A stretch of 64,000 bases of DNA from an uncultured Pelagibacteraceae bacterium (lineage in GTDB: Bacteria > Pseudomonadota > Alphaproteobacteria > Pelagibacterales > Pelagibacteraceae). This document shows, piece by piece, positions 30,772 through 40,665 of the stretch. Numbering within the stretch: position 1 is the first letter of the stretch; every line of letters begins with the position of its first letter. Where the stretch lies: NCBI GenBank assembly GCA_902571235.1, contig CACGBI010000001.1:1-64000 (forward strand), in the 5' to 3' direction. The notes under the pieces are model-generated. The model saw nothing but the letters and a program-made list of their open reading frames with translations, did not search any database and was not told the origin of the DNA. Made by a program: the position numbers and the translations under genes.

Positions 30772-31913
30772 AAAATATCGCGATCATAGGTGCGGGTATT
30801 TCAGGTTTGTATTTAGCAAATTTGTTTAAAAATAAAAGAGATTATCAAGTCACGATTTATGAAAAAAAAAATTCAATAGAACTAAATGAGGGTTATGGAA
30901 TACAGTTGTCGGTAAACAGTGTAAAACTTTTGAATAAAATAGGTTTTAATTTCATATCAGATGAGGAAAAATTTAATCCACTAAAAATTGATTTTTTTGA
31001 AATTAAAAATTCAAAAAAAATTTGTGACCTAGAAATTTCAAAATTTAATTCTGAAAATTGCAAATATACAACATTAAAAAGATCAAAATTACTTCAGTTT
31101 TTAATAGATGGACTTAAAGATGAAATAATTAAATACAATTATAGTATTAATCGAATTGAATATGACAAAGATTTAATAAACCTTACATTTGATAATGGTG
31201 AGAAAAAAAAACATGATTATTTAATTATTTCAGATGGAGTATTTTCCAAAGGCAAGTCATTAATTTCTGAAAATAAATTTAATGCAATATTTAATGCTTC
31301 CATAGCTATTAGAGGGAATATTTCTCAAAAAAACTTTCAAAATTTAAACGAAAAAAATATCTCATTATTTTTAGGTTCAAATTTTCATTATGTGATTTAT
31401 CCAGTAGATAAATCAAAAAACTTTAATTTTATTGGAATGTTAAAATATCAACTAACTTTAGAGGAACAAAAAAATAAATATCTTTTTGATGAAAATTTTT
31501 TTTTAGAGAAAATTAAAAATAAATTTTCTCAACAAATTTCTCCAATGATTTTTAAAAGTCTTCAAGATATGAAATTATTTCCAGTTTTTGTAAGTAAAGA
31601 TACATACAATTCACCAAAAAATATATTTCTTGTTGGAGATGCTTTTTTTGCGTATCCACCGTCTTTTGCTCAAGGAGCATCTCAATCAATAGAGGGAGCT
31701 AATGAGTTATATGAAAGTATATTAAATAATAGGGATTTTTTTATAACAAGATCGAAAAGAGTAAAAATGATTAATCGTAGATCTATTTTGAATGAATTTA
31801 CTTTTCATTTATCAAATCCAGTAATGACTTTTTTCAGAAATATTTCTTTAAAATATTTAACTAAAAACAAATATTTTCTAGAGAGATACTTAGGTAAAAT
31901 TTATAAAAATTAA
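30768..31913 (+). CDS. FAD-dependent aromatic-ring monooxygenase-like protein (UbiH/salicylate hydroxylase fold)
   Basis: 381 aa; IAIIGAGISGLYLANLF, LVGDAFFAYPPSFAQGASQSIEGANEL. Confidence 0.82.
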   Translation: MKNIAIIGAGISGLYLANLFKNKRDYQVTIYEKKNSIELNEGYGIQLSVNSVKLLNKIGFNFISDEEKFNPLKIDFFEIKNSKKICDLEISKFNSENCKYTTLKRSKLLQFLIDGLKDEIIKYNYSINRIEYDKDLINLTFDNGEKKKHDYLIISDGVFSKGKSLISENKFNAIFNASIAIRGNISQKNFQNLNEKNISLFLGSNFHYVIYPVDKSKNFNFIGMLKYQLTLEEQKNKYLFDENFFLEKIKNKFSQQISPMIFKSLQDMKLFPVFVSKDTYNSPKNIFLVGDAFFAYPPSFAQGASQSIEGANELYESILNNRDFFITRSKRVKMINRRSILNEFTFHLSNPVMTFFRNISLKYLTKNKYFLERYLGKIYKN

Positions 31914-32980
31914 TTTTTAGAAACTAATCTTTGTCTTAAATAGTCTATCGGATATGTTTGTCCATTGATATCACAGTGCCAATAAGTCCATCCATTACAA
32001 CTTTCAGCCCCTAAAATTGTAGCGGCAACCTTATGTATAGAGCCTTCTGCTTGATTATGCTTAATACTACCGTCAACCATAATTTTTGCAGTTATTTTCT
32101 TCTTATTATCAAATATATTAGTACCTGGTTTAATTATCCCAAGCTCAACTAATGAGCCAAAAGGAATTCTTGGTTTTGATCTATTATTTTTAAGAGTATC
32201 CAGTAAATTGTCTTCAATAGGATTTGTATTTTTTAAACGTTGCTTTGCAGCTTTGAAGTAACTTTTCTCTTTTTCTATGCCAAAATAATTTCTACCAAGT
32301 TTTTTTGCAACTGTTGCCGTTGTTCCTGATCCTAGAAATGGATCCAAAATCATATCCCTTTTATTTGACGTGGCCAACAATACTCTATGAAGTAATGCTT
32401 CTGGTTTTTGAGTAGAATGAATTTTTTTTCCATTTTTTTTAAGTCTTTCAGAACCATTACAAATTGGAAGGTTCCAATTAGATCTCATTTGCAAATCATC
32501 ATTTAAACATTTTAAAGATTGATAATTAAATGTGTATTTAGATTTTTCACTTTTAGATGCCCATATTAAAGTTTCATGTGCATTGGTAAAACGTGTACCC
32601 CTAAAGTTTGGCATTGGATTATTTTTGTTCCAAATAACATCGTTTAAAATCCAAAATCCTAAATTTTGAATTATATTACCAACTCTAAAAATATTATGAT
32701 AACTTCCAATCACCCAGATAGCGCCATCTTTTTTTAAAATTCTTTTACACTCTTTAAGCCATGAATGTGTGAACTCATCATATTTTTTAAAATTTTCAAA
32801 TTGATCCCACTTGTCATTTACAGCACTTACTTTAGACCTGTCTGGTCTTGTTAATTCACTTTTTAATTGTAAGTTGTAAGGTGGATCGGCAAAAATCAAA
32901 TCAAAAGTTTCACGTGGAATTTTTTTTAATTCTTTAAGACTATCCCCATTAATAATTTTATTTTTAAAATCAGTTTTCAT
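31910..32980 (-). CDS. ccrM: CcrM-type adenine-N6 DNA methyltransferase (GANTC)
   Basis: 356 aa; FADPPYNLQL, DPFLGSGTTATVAKKLGRNYFGIE, plus CcrM C-terminal domain (IPFGSLVELGIIKPG...AEGSIHKVAATILGAESCNGWTYWH). Confidence 0.93.
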   Translation of the reverse strand: MKTDFKNKIINGDSLKELKKIPRETFDLIFADPPYNLQLKSELTRPDRSKVSAVNDKWDQFENFKKYDEFTHSWLKECKRILKKDGAIWVIGSYHNIFRVGNIIQNLGFWILNDVIWNKNNPMPNFRGTRFTNAHETLIWASKSEKSKYTFNYQSLKCLNDDLQMRSNWNLPICNGSERLKKNGKKIHSTQKPEALLHRVLLATSNKRDMILDPFLGSGTTATVAKKLGRNYFGIEKEKSYFKAAKQRLKNTNPIEDNLLDTLKNNRSKPRIPFGSLVELGIIKPGTNIFDNKKKITAKIMVDGSIKHNQAEGSIHKVAATILGAESCNGWTYWHCDINGQTYPIDYLRQRLVSKN

Positions 32981-32996
32981 TTATAAAAATTAATTA

Positions 32997-33045
32997 GACT
33001 CGAAAAGGATTCTAGGGTCAACCTGGGATTGAAATATTTGGATTC
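32997..33045. promoter_or_regulatory. three GANTC sites upstream of ccrM
   Basis: GACTC 32997-33001, GATTC 33008-33012, GATTC 33041-33045 in the 92-bp ccrM-rnhB gap. Confidence 0.6.
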
Positions 33046-33072
33046 AACTTGTGTCCTAAAGTCAAATGATAA

Positions 33073-33645
33073 CTAGATGTTGTGTGTAGAAATTTTTGAT
33101 GCTGGTGAAAAAGTTTTTCTGTGATGTTTAGTAATACCTAGCTTTTTTAGAGCTTTTAAATGTTGTTTTGTTCCATATCCAAAATTTTTATCCCAATGGT
33201 AACCCTTATTTTTCTTTGATAGCAAAATAATAAAATTGTCTCTAGCGACTTTTGCTATTATGGAAGCAGCAGAAATTGCAGGAATTTTTTTATCTCCTTT
33301 GATAATGGCTTTTATTTTATAATTATTCATAGAAGGAGTTTTGATACCATCCACTAATACATGTGATGGTTTTTTTTTGAGTTTTTTTATTGCCCTTTTC
33401 ATTGCAAGTAAACTCGCTTGCAAAATGTTAATTTTATCAATTTCATTTTTTGAAGCTTTTGCTATAGCCCAGATTGAATTTTTTTTAATATATTTTGATA
33501 ATATTTCTCTTTTCTTTTTTTTAATTTTTTTGGAGTCTACAAGTAGTTTTAAATTTATGTTATCATTTAAAATTACTGCTGCAGCATAAACAGGACCTAT
33601 TAAACTTCCTCTACCAACCTCATCAACTCCAGCAGTGATTTTCAT
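33073..33645 (-). CDS. rnhB: ribonuclease HII
   Basis: 190 aa; AGVDEVGRGSLIGPVYAAAVIL, ISAASIIAKVARD, GYGTKQHLKALKKLG. Confidence 0.96.
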   Translation of the reverse strand: MKITAGVDEVGRGSLIGPVYAAAVILNDNINLKLLVDSKKIKKKKREILSKYIKKNSIWAIAKASKNEIDKINILQASLLAMKRAIKKLKKKPSHVLVDGIKTPSMNNYKIKAIIKGDKKIPAISAASIIAKVARDNFIILLSKKNKGYHWDKNFGYGTKQHLKALKKLGITKHHRKTFSPASKISTHNI

Positions 33646-34364
33646 TAAAATTTTATTTTTAAATCTAATATTTTTTGTCTAATTTTTTTTAAATCTTCCC
33701 AAGAAAATTTTTTATTTTCTGGAAACCTAATTAAATATGATGGGCTAAAAGTTATCATTATTGGATAAGTTTTATTTTTTAATATGATTTCTTTCCATTT
33801 ACCTCTTGCAGATGAAATTCTTTCATTTGAGGAAGTTAAAGATTCCATTGCAGTGCTTCCAAAAAGAATAATAATCTTTGGATCTATTATTGAAATATGT
33901 TCTTTTAAAAATATAGAATATCTCTTAATTTCTTGGGTAGTTGGTTTCCTGTCCTCAGGCGGTCTAAAATTTATTGCATAACTAGAATATACATCTTCCT
34001 TGGATAAATTAATTGCTTTAAGCATTTTTTCCAGTAAAGCTCCAGATTCCCCTTGAAAAGTTTTACTAATTTTTTCTTCCTCGATCCCTGGAGCTTCACC
34101 TATAATCATTATTTGACTGTTTATATTGCCATCTCCTAATATTAGATTTTGAGAATTATTTTTAAGATTACAATTTTGAATTGAATTTATAAGTTTTTTA
34201 ATTTCTTCAATCTCTGCTATTTTATCTAAATTGTTGTTAATTTTTCGAGTTTCTTGAATTTTGAATCTATTTAATGGTTTTTTACTGAATATGAAATTAG
34301 GCTCTATTGAATTTAACAACTCTTCTCTATAAGACATATTTTGATCTGAAGACTTTTTAGTCAT
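33645..34364 (-). CDS. uracil-DNA glycosylase (family 4-like)
   Basis: 239 aa; IMIIGEAPGIEEEKISKTFQGESGALLEKML, NFRPPEDRKPT, IILFGSTAMESL, TFSPSYLIR. Confidence 0.88.
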   Translation of the reverse strand: MTKKSSDQNMSYREELLNSIEPNFIFSKKPLNRFKIQETRKINNNLDKIAEIEEIKKLINSIQNCNLKNNSQNLILGDGNINSQIMIIGEAPGIEEEKISKTFQGESGALLEKMLKAINLSKEDVYSSYAINFRPPEDRKPTTQEIKRYSIFLKEHISIIDPKIIILFGSTAMESLTSSNERISSARGKWKEIILKNKTYPIMITFSPSYLIRFPENKKFSWEDLKKIRQKILDLKIKF

Positions 34365-34378
34365 ATTATTTAAATTTA

Positions 34379-36064
34379 ATGCTTAAAAAAAAAATTACAC
34401 TTATATTTATTATAGGCTTATTGTATCAGAGCCCATTATTATCTAAAAGCACTAGTTTTAGTGAATTTAATTCAAATAATTTATCAAACTATTTTTCTGG
34501 TATCGTAGCTTTTGAAAATAAAAACAATTCCCAAGCATTAGATTTTTTTAACTCTTCAAAAATATTGTTAAATCGACATGAACCATATTTGGAGAAATTA
34601 GTAATGTCCTTAGTTTTGGAAGACAAAGTTACTCAAGCAATCAATTATATTAAAACCAATGAAAATAAAAAAAATTCAAAATTTTTTGAGGCATATATTT
34701 TGCTGGCTGTAGATAATTTAAAAAAAAATGATATTAACAAAACAATAAAAATTTTATCTTTAGTTCCTCAAGATCTTCAAGAAAATAGGTTTAATTTTAT
34801 AATTATTAATTCATTAATCCAATATGCTAATGTATTTAAAAATAAAAAAATTGAAAATAAAAATAGTAATTTTGGAAACTTATCTTCAATTTCTGAAACT
34901 TTTCAACGATGTTATTTAGACGATAAAAATACTGACACTTTCTTTTTAAAACTTATTAACAATGATCAAGCCGATTATTCGAGATATATCTTTTTTTATT
35001 TAACTTATTTAATAGAAAAAAACAGAATAGAAGATGCAAAAGCTATTACAAGTAAACTAGATTATATAAATACAACTTTATTATTATCTCAAGGTAAGAG
35101 TTGGATTGACAAAGATCAAAATAAAGAATTTAGTAAAGTTTTTTCATGTAAGAACCATAATGATATAGTAGCAGAATTTTTATTTTTAATTTCTAATTTA
35201 TATTCATCTCAAAATGAATATGATAAATCTAATTTTTACTTAAGTTTATCAAATTATCTAAATTCTAAATTCGTTTTTAATTTATCTTTAGTAGCAGAAA
35301 ATTTATTTCTAAATAAAAATTATAAAAAATCAAAAACCGTCCTTAAAAATTTTGATAAAAATCAAGATTTTTATTATTGGTATAGATCAAAAAAAGAGGC
35401 ACAAATAATTATAAAAGAAAGAAGCCGCGAAGAAGCTTTAAACTATATATCTTCAAAATTCGAGAAAATTAAAAATCCTAATAACAAATTTATATTTGAT
35501 ATCGCAAATTTTTATAAAAGTTCAAAAAAATATAAAAAAGCAATAAAATATTATTCATTAATCATTGATGAATTAATAAATGATAATGAAGTAAAAGCAG
35601 ACTTATTGTATCGAAGAGGCGGAAGCTATGAAAGATTAAAAGATTTTGAAAACGCCGATAAAGATTTACTGCAATCTTTATTAATTAATCCAAATGATGC
35701 TTATGTTCTAAATTATTTAGCTTATTCTTGGTTAGAGAGAGGCTTCAAAATTAATAGAGCAATCGAAATGTTGGAAACAGCTTATGAACAAGAAAATGAT
35801 GATCCTTATATTATTGATTCAATTGGATGGGCTTATTATTTAGTTAATGATTTTATTAAAGCAGAAATGTTCTTAAAAAGAGCAATTCAACTAATGCCAG
35901 ACGACCCAATAGTTAATGATCACTATGGAGATATTCTTTGGAAATTAGACAGAAAATTACAGGCAAGGTATTTCTGGTCAATGGTTCTAAAAATGGATGA
36001 TGCAGAAGAAAATTTATTGGAGCAAATTAAGATTAAACTAATTTCTGGACTTCAAAATTCATAA
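34379..36064 (+). CDS. exported TPR-repeat protein
   Basis: 561 aa; N-terminal hydrophobic signal; C-terminal TPR repeats (DLLYRRGGSYERLKDFENADKDLLQSLLINPNDAYVLNYLAYSWLERG...). Confidence 0.82.
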   Translation: MLKKKITLIFIIGLLYQSPLLSKSTSFSEFNSNNLSNYFSGIVAFENKNNSQALDFFNSSKILLNRHEPYLEKLVMSLVLEDKVTQAINYIKTNENKKNSKFFEAYILLAVDNLKKNDINKTIKILSLVPQDLQENRFNFIIINSLIQYANVFKNKKIENKNSNFGNLSSISETFQRCYLDDKNTDTFFLKLINNDQADYSRYIFFYLTYLIEKNRIEDAKAITSKLDYINTTLLLSQGKSWIDKDQNKEFSKVFSCKNHNDIVAEFLFLISNLYSSQNEYDKSNFYLSLSNYLNSKFVFNLSLVAENLFLNKNYKKSKTVLKNFDKNQDFYYWYRSKKEAQIIIKERSREEALNYISSKFEKIKNPNNKFIFDIANFYKSSKKYKKAIKYYSLIIDELINDNEVKADLLYRRGGSYERLKDFENADKDLLQSLLINPNDAYVLNYLAYSWLERGFKINRAIEMLETAYEQENDDPYIIDSIGWAYYLVNDFIKAEMFLKRAIQLMPDDPIVNDHYGDILWKLDRKLQARYFWSMVLKMDDAEENLLEQIKIKLISGLQNS

Positions 36065-36906
36065 TGAGTTATTTCAAAATCAAATCTTATGCAAAGATAA
36101 ATTTAGCTTTAAACGTAATTGGTAAATCAAAAAATCTTCATAAAATAGAGAGTATTGTTGGTTTTTTAGATCTACACGATGAAATAAAGATAAAAAAAAT
36201 TAAAAATCAAAATCATAAAATCATTTTTAAAGGAAAGTTTTCTGACAAAATTAATTCTAACAATACTATATCTCAACTATTTAATAATATTGAAAAAAAA
36301 AAACTACTTAAAAATAAATATCAAATAACTGTAAAAAAAAATATACCCTCAAAAGCCGGTCTTGGAGGAGGTTCTATGAATGCGGCATGTCTTTTTAAAT
36401 TTTTTATAAAAAAAAGATTAATAAGATTAAAAAAAAAAGAAATTATAAAGATAAGTAATTCGGTTGGATCAGATGTAATTCTGGGATTATATTCAACAAG
36501 CTTGGTTTTAAAAAAAAATAATCATATTTCGATTTTACGCCCAAAAAATAAATTTAATGTTTTAATAGTTAAACCAAATTTTGGGTGCTCAACACAAAAA
36601 ATTTATTCAAAATTAAAAAAATTTTCTAAACAAGAATTTAAATCAACATCTAAAAACATGTTTAGTATTAATTTTTTAAAGAATAGTAAAAATGATTTAG
36701 AAGCAATAGCACTAGAAAAATATCCAAAATTGAGGAAACTAAAGAATTTTTTAGTAAATCTTTCTGATACGGAATTTGTAAGAATGACTGGTTCCGGTTC
36801 GGCAATAATTGCTTATTTTAATTCAGTTAAAAAGTGTAAAGAGGCTGAAAAAAAAGTGAAAAACCAATTTAGAAATTATTGGTGTAAAACATCAAAAACT
36901 ATATAA
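36064..36906 (+). CDS. ispE: 4-diphosphocytidyl-2-C-methyl-D-erythritol kinase
   Basis: 280 aa; SYAKINLALNVIG, IPSKAGLGGGSMNAACLF, MTGSGSAIIAYF. Confidence 0.94.
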   Translation: MSYFKIKSYAKINLALNVIGKSKNLHKIESIVGFLDLHDEIKIKKIKNQNHKIIFKGKFSDKINSNNTISQLFNNIEKKKLLKNKYQITVKKNIPSKAGLGGGSMNAACLFKFFIKKRLIRLKKKEIIKISNSVGSDVILGLYSTSLVLKKNNHISILRPKNKFNVLIVKPNFGCSTQKIYSKLKKFSKQEFKSTSKNMFSINFLKNSKNDLEAIALEKYPKLRKLKNFLVNLSDTEFVRMTGSGSAIIAYFNSVKKCKEAEKKVKNQFRNYWCKTSKTI

Positions 36907-36939
36907 ATTAATTTTTTTTGTGTTATATGAAGATATTAT

Positions 36940-37013
36940 TGGGGCGTAGCCAAGTGGTAAGGCACGGGTTTTTGGTACCTGCATCCTAGGTTCGAATCCT
37001 AGCGCCCCAGCCA
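36940..37013 (+). tRNA. tRNA-Gln (anticodon TTG), CCA encoded
   Basis: Acceptor TGGGGCG/CGCCCCA, anticodon stem CGGGT/ACCTG with loop TTTTGGT (anticodon TTG), T arm TAGGTTCGAATCCTA, discriminator G plus CCA. Confidence 0.95.
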
Positions 37014-37016
37014 TAT

Positions 37017-38292
37017 ATGATTAAATTTTTAAACAGATTCATTAAAAGAACTAATAACCTTAATTATATTTCAAAAAAAATAATAGACCTATCAAAAAAT
37101 ACGCCAGTAAAAAAAATTTTTACTTCTATTAATAATTTTTCATCTAATTCTGAAATTAGATACGTAGGCGGATGTATAAGAAAAATAATTAAAGGAGAGT
37201 TAGTTGACGATATTGATCTTGCAACAAATTTAAATCCACAGCAGGTTTGTGATGCATTAAAAAGTAACAATATAAATTTTTATGAAACAGGAATTGAACA
37301 CGGAACAATAACTGCAGTTATAGAAGATTATAATTTTGAGATAACGAGCCTGAGAGAGGATGTGGAAACAGATGGTAGACATGCTCAGGTAAAATTCTCG
37401 ACTGATTGGAAAAAAGATGCTTTAAGACGAGATTTTACAATCAATGCAATTTACTCTGATATTGATGGAAACTTGTTTGATCCATGTAATGGTAAAAATG
37501 ATTTAGAAAATAATATTATAAAATTTATTGGTGATCCAGAACAAAGAATTAAAGAAGACTACTTAAGAATTCTTCGTTACTTGAGATTTTATTTAAGTTA
37601 TTCAAATTACAAGCATGAATTAGAAACATCAAAAATATTGAAAAAAAATATAGTTGGCATATCTTATTTATCTAAAGAAAGACTATTGGGTGAATTAAAA
37701 AAATTTTTAAAACTAAATATTTTAACAAAACTTTCAAAAGACAAATTTTCAATTGAATTATTTAGAATTATATTTCCTCAAATTAAAAATTTAAAAATAT
37801 TTTCAAATCCAAATAAATTTATAAAAGATAAGGTTGAAAATTCAGATTTTATATTTTTACTTTCAGCTATGATCATAGATGGTACTGATAATGCTGATTA
37901 TTTTTTATATAAATTTAATATTTCTAAAAAAGACCAAAAAAAGAATAAAAATAATAGATAATTTTTATAAAGAAAAAATTTCATCAAAATCTTTTTCTGA
38001 AAAAAATTTAAATAAAATTTTTTATTACAAAGGAATACAGTCTGTAATTGATATTTTAAGTTTTCGAATTTTTACTTCAAGAAAAATTGACAAAAAATTT
38101 GTTAAATTAATTGAACAGTTTCGATCAAAAAATTTACCTACTATGCCAATTAATGCAAAATCTTTGATGGAAAAATATCAAATTCCAGAAGGAAAAGATT
38201 TAGGAATTAAACTAAAAAACATCGAAGAAGAATGGGTAAATAATAATTTTAAGTTGTCTCAAAAACAGATTGATGAAATTATTAGTCTTTAA
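37017..38292 (+). CDS. cca: CCA-adding tRNA nucleotidyltransferase / poly(A) polymerase family, interrupted by a 1-nt frameshift (ORFs 37017..37961 and 37879..38292)
   Basis: N part: [55 protein letters not shown] part in the +1 frame: [39 protein letters not shown], which resembles the family C-terminus. Removing one A restores a 425-codon frame. Confidence 0.85.
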
Positions 38293-38765
38293 ATATATTT
38301 AACATCTATAACTTCAAAATTTTTTGTCCCAGCAGGAGTTTTAATTTCAACAAGATCTTTTTTATTTTTTCCAATTAACCCTTTTCCTATTGGAGATTGA
38401 AAATAAATGAGTTTCTGTTTTAAGTCAGCTTCATCTTTACCAACAATTTTGTAATTAATTTTTTCACCAGTATCTAAGTTTTCAAGAAAAACTGTTGAAC
38501 CAAAGATAATTTTACCATCATTATTTAATTTTGTTATATCAATTACATTTGCTCTTGCGATTATATCATTAATCTCGGTAATTCGTCCCTCATTGTGTGA
38601 TTGTTCTTCTTTTGCAGCATGATACTCTGCATTTTCTTTTAAGTCCCCATGAGATCTAGCTTCTGCAATTGCCGCAACTATCTCAGGTCTTTTTTTTTCT
38701 TTCAAATAAATTAATTCTTCTTTTAGTTTTTCTAATCCGTTGAGAGTTATTGGTTCCTTATCCAT
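38289..38765 (-). CDS. greA: transcription elongation factor GreA
   Basis: Track start 38783; likely ATG at 38765 ([55 protein letters not shown]). Confidence 0.96.
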   Translation of the reverse strand: MDKEPITLNGLEKLKEELIYLKEKKRPEIVAAIAEARSHGDLKENAEYHAAKEEQSHNEGRITEINDIIARANVIDITKLNNDGKIIFGSTVFLENLDTGEKINYKIVGKDEADLKQKLIYFQSPIGKGLIGKNKKDLVEIKTPAGTKNFEVIDVKYI

Positions 38766-38766
38766 G

Positions 38767-39594
38767 TCACTTCCATTTTGCAAGAGGTGGAAGAGACATT
38801 AAAATTCCTTCCACGTTACCTCCAGTTTGTAATCCAAATTTTGTACCCCTATCATATAATAAATTGAATTCAACATATCTCCCTCTTTTAATGTATTGTA
38901 ATTCTTTATCATATGCAGACCATTTTTTTTTCAATTTTTCTCTTATAATTTTATTGAATAGCATTTGAAATGTGATTCCAACATCTCTTATAAATTTAAA
39001 ATCTTTTTCAAAATTATCTTTTTTATAATCAAAAAAAATACCACCTATACCTCTAGGCTCTTTTCGATGAGGCAAATAAAAATATTCATCACACCATTTT
39101 TTATATTTCTTGTAATAATTTTTGTTATGTTTATTACACATTTTTTTTAATATTTGATGAAAATATTTTTTTTCTAATTCATCTTTTTTAGATGGTGTTA
39201 CATCCATACCTCCACCGAACCATTGTTGAGTTGTTGATATAAATCTAGTGTTAAAATGCATTGCTGGAATTAATGGATTTTTCATATGCATTACCACCGA
39301 TATACCAGATGCCCAAAATCTTGGATCTTTATCTGCACCAAGTATATTTTTTTGAAATTTTTTTGGAAATTTTCCATAAACTTTTGAAAAATTTACTCCT
39401 ACTTTATCAAACACTTTTCCATCTTTAAGTATTTTATACTCTCCACCACCTTCATCTTTATTTTTATTTTTTTTCCAAGTAGTGGATATAAATTTGGTTT
39501 TATGATTTTCTAAATTAACAATATCATTACAAAAAGCATCTTGAAGTAATTTAAACCAGTTACTCGTTAAATCTTTTTTAATATTTAAATCCAT
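38767..39594 (-). CDS. hemF: aerobic coproporphyrinogen III oxidase
   Basis: [78 protein letters not shown]; track start 39612. Confidence 0.96.
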   Translation of the reverse strand: MDLNIKKDLTSNWFKLLQDAFCNDIVNLENHKTKFISTTWKKNKNKDEGGGEYKILKDGKVFDKVGVNFSKVYGKFPKKFQKNILGADKDPRFWASGISVVMHMKNPLIPAMHFNTRFISTTQQWFGGGMDVTPSKKDELEKKYFHQILKKMCNKHNKNYYKKYKKWCDEYFYLPHRKEPRGIGGIFFDYKKDNFEKDFKFIRDVGITFQMLFNKIIREKLKKKWSAYDKELQYIKRGRYVEFNLLYDRGTKFGLQTGGNVEGILMSLPPLAKWK

Positions 39595-40058
39595 TTTGTT
39601 TGCTTTAAACATTCCGCTAAAATAATTGCAACAGATGATGCTAAATTTAATGAACGTTTATTATTCTCCATAGGTATTTTTAGTCTACTTTTTATTATTT
39701 TATGTACTTTTTCTGGAACTCCTGCACTTTCTCTCCCAAATAAAATTGTATCATTTTTTTCAAATTCAAAGTTTGTATAAGATATAGAAGCTTTAGTAGT
39801 CATCAATATGATTCTTTGATCTTTTTTAGAGTTAAAAAAAGAGTCAGCACTTTTATAAAAATCGATATCTTTTACATCCATATAATCCATTACAACTCTC
39901 TTAAATCTTTTGTCAGTTAGTAAAAATCCACATGGCTCAATTATTTCAAGTTTAGCTCCTAGACACGCACATGTTCTAATTATTGCAGCAGTATTTTGTG
40001 GAATATCTGGTTCAAATAATGCAATTTTAGGGCCTAGTTTAGCTAAATTATGTGTCAT
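39585..40058 (-). CDS. trmL: tRNA (cytidine(34)-2'-O)-methyltransferase (SPOUT)
   Basis: 157 aa; IALFEPDIPQNTAAIIRTCACLGAKLEIIEPCGF, LFGRESAGVPE, SLNLASSVAIILAE. Confidence 0.93.
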   Translation of the reverse strand: MTHNLAKLGPKIALFEPDIPQNTAAIIRTCACLGAKLEIIEPCGFLLTDKRFKRVVMDYMDVKDIDFYKSADSFFNSKKDQRIILMTTKASISYTNFEFEKNDTILFGRESAGVPEKVHKIIKSRLKIPMENNKRSLNLASSVAIILAECLKQTKWI

Positions 40059-40088
40059 TCTATCAGTAGTAAAATTACTATTTTATAT

Positions 40089-40104
40089 TATATGAACTCA
40101 TATA
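40089..40104. promoter_or_regulatory. perfect inverted repeat TATATGA-AC-TCATATA upstream of petABC
   Basis: 7-bp arms, 2-bp spacer, in the divergent trmL/petA gap. Confidence 0.35.
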
Positions 40105-40150
40105 TTAAGTAGAAAAAATCAATATTAAGTATATTTAATTAAAGTTACAG

Positions 40151-40660
40151 ATGTCTGAAAAAAAAACTAATAGAAGAGATTTCTTATTCACTGCGACTTA
40201 TGCTGTAGGAGCAGTAGGAGTAGGCGCAACTGTTTGGCCTATGATTGATCAAATGAATCCAGATGCCTCTGTTAAAGCTTTGGCGAGCACTGAAGTAGAT
40301 GTAAGCACAGTTAATCCAGGTAATACAATTACAGTTTTGTGGAGAGGTAAACCAGTTTTTATAAGAAGAAGAACTCAGGATGAAATTGCTGAAGCAAAAG
40401 CTGTAAGCATGAAAGAATTAAAACATCCGGAAAAAGATGAAGATCGTGCAAAAAATCCTGAATGGCTAGTCATGCTCGGAGTTTGTACTCACTTAGGATG
40501 TGTACCTCTAGATCAAAAGGGTGATTATAATGGATGGTTCTGTCCATGTCATGGTTCCCATTATGATATTTCTGGTAGGATTAGAAAAGGTCCAGCTCCA
40601 ACAAATATGGAAATACCAGAATACAAATTTGTCGATGCTAATACAATTAAGATCGGATAA
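40151..40660 (+). CDS. petA: ubiquinol-cytochrome c reductase Rieske Fe-S subunit
   Basis: 169 aa; NRRDFLF twin-Arg signal, [35 protein letters not shown]. Confidence 0.97.
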   Translation: MSEKKTNRRDFLFTATYAVGAVGVGATVWPMIDQMNPDASVKALASTEVDVSTVNPGNTITVLWRGKPVFIRRRTQDEIAEAKAVSMKELKHPEKDEDRAKNPEWLVMLGVCTHLGCVPLDQKGDYNGWFCPCHGSHYDISGRIRKGPAPTNMEIPEYKFVDANTIKIG

Positions 40661-40665
40661 TTTTT

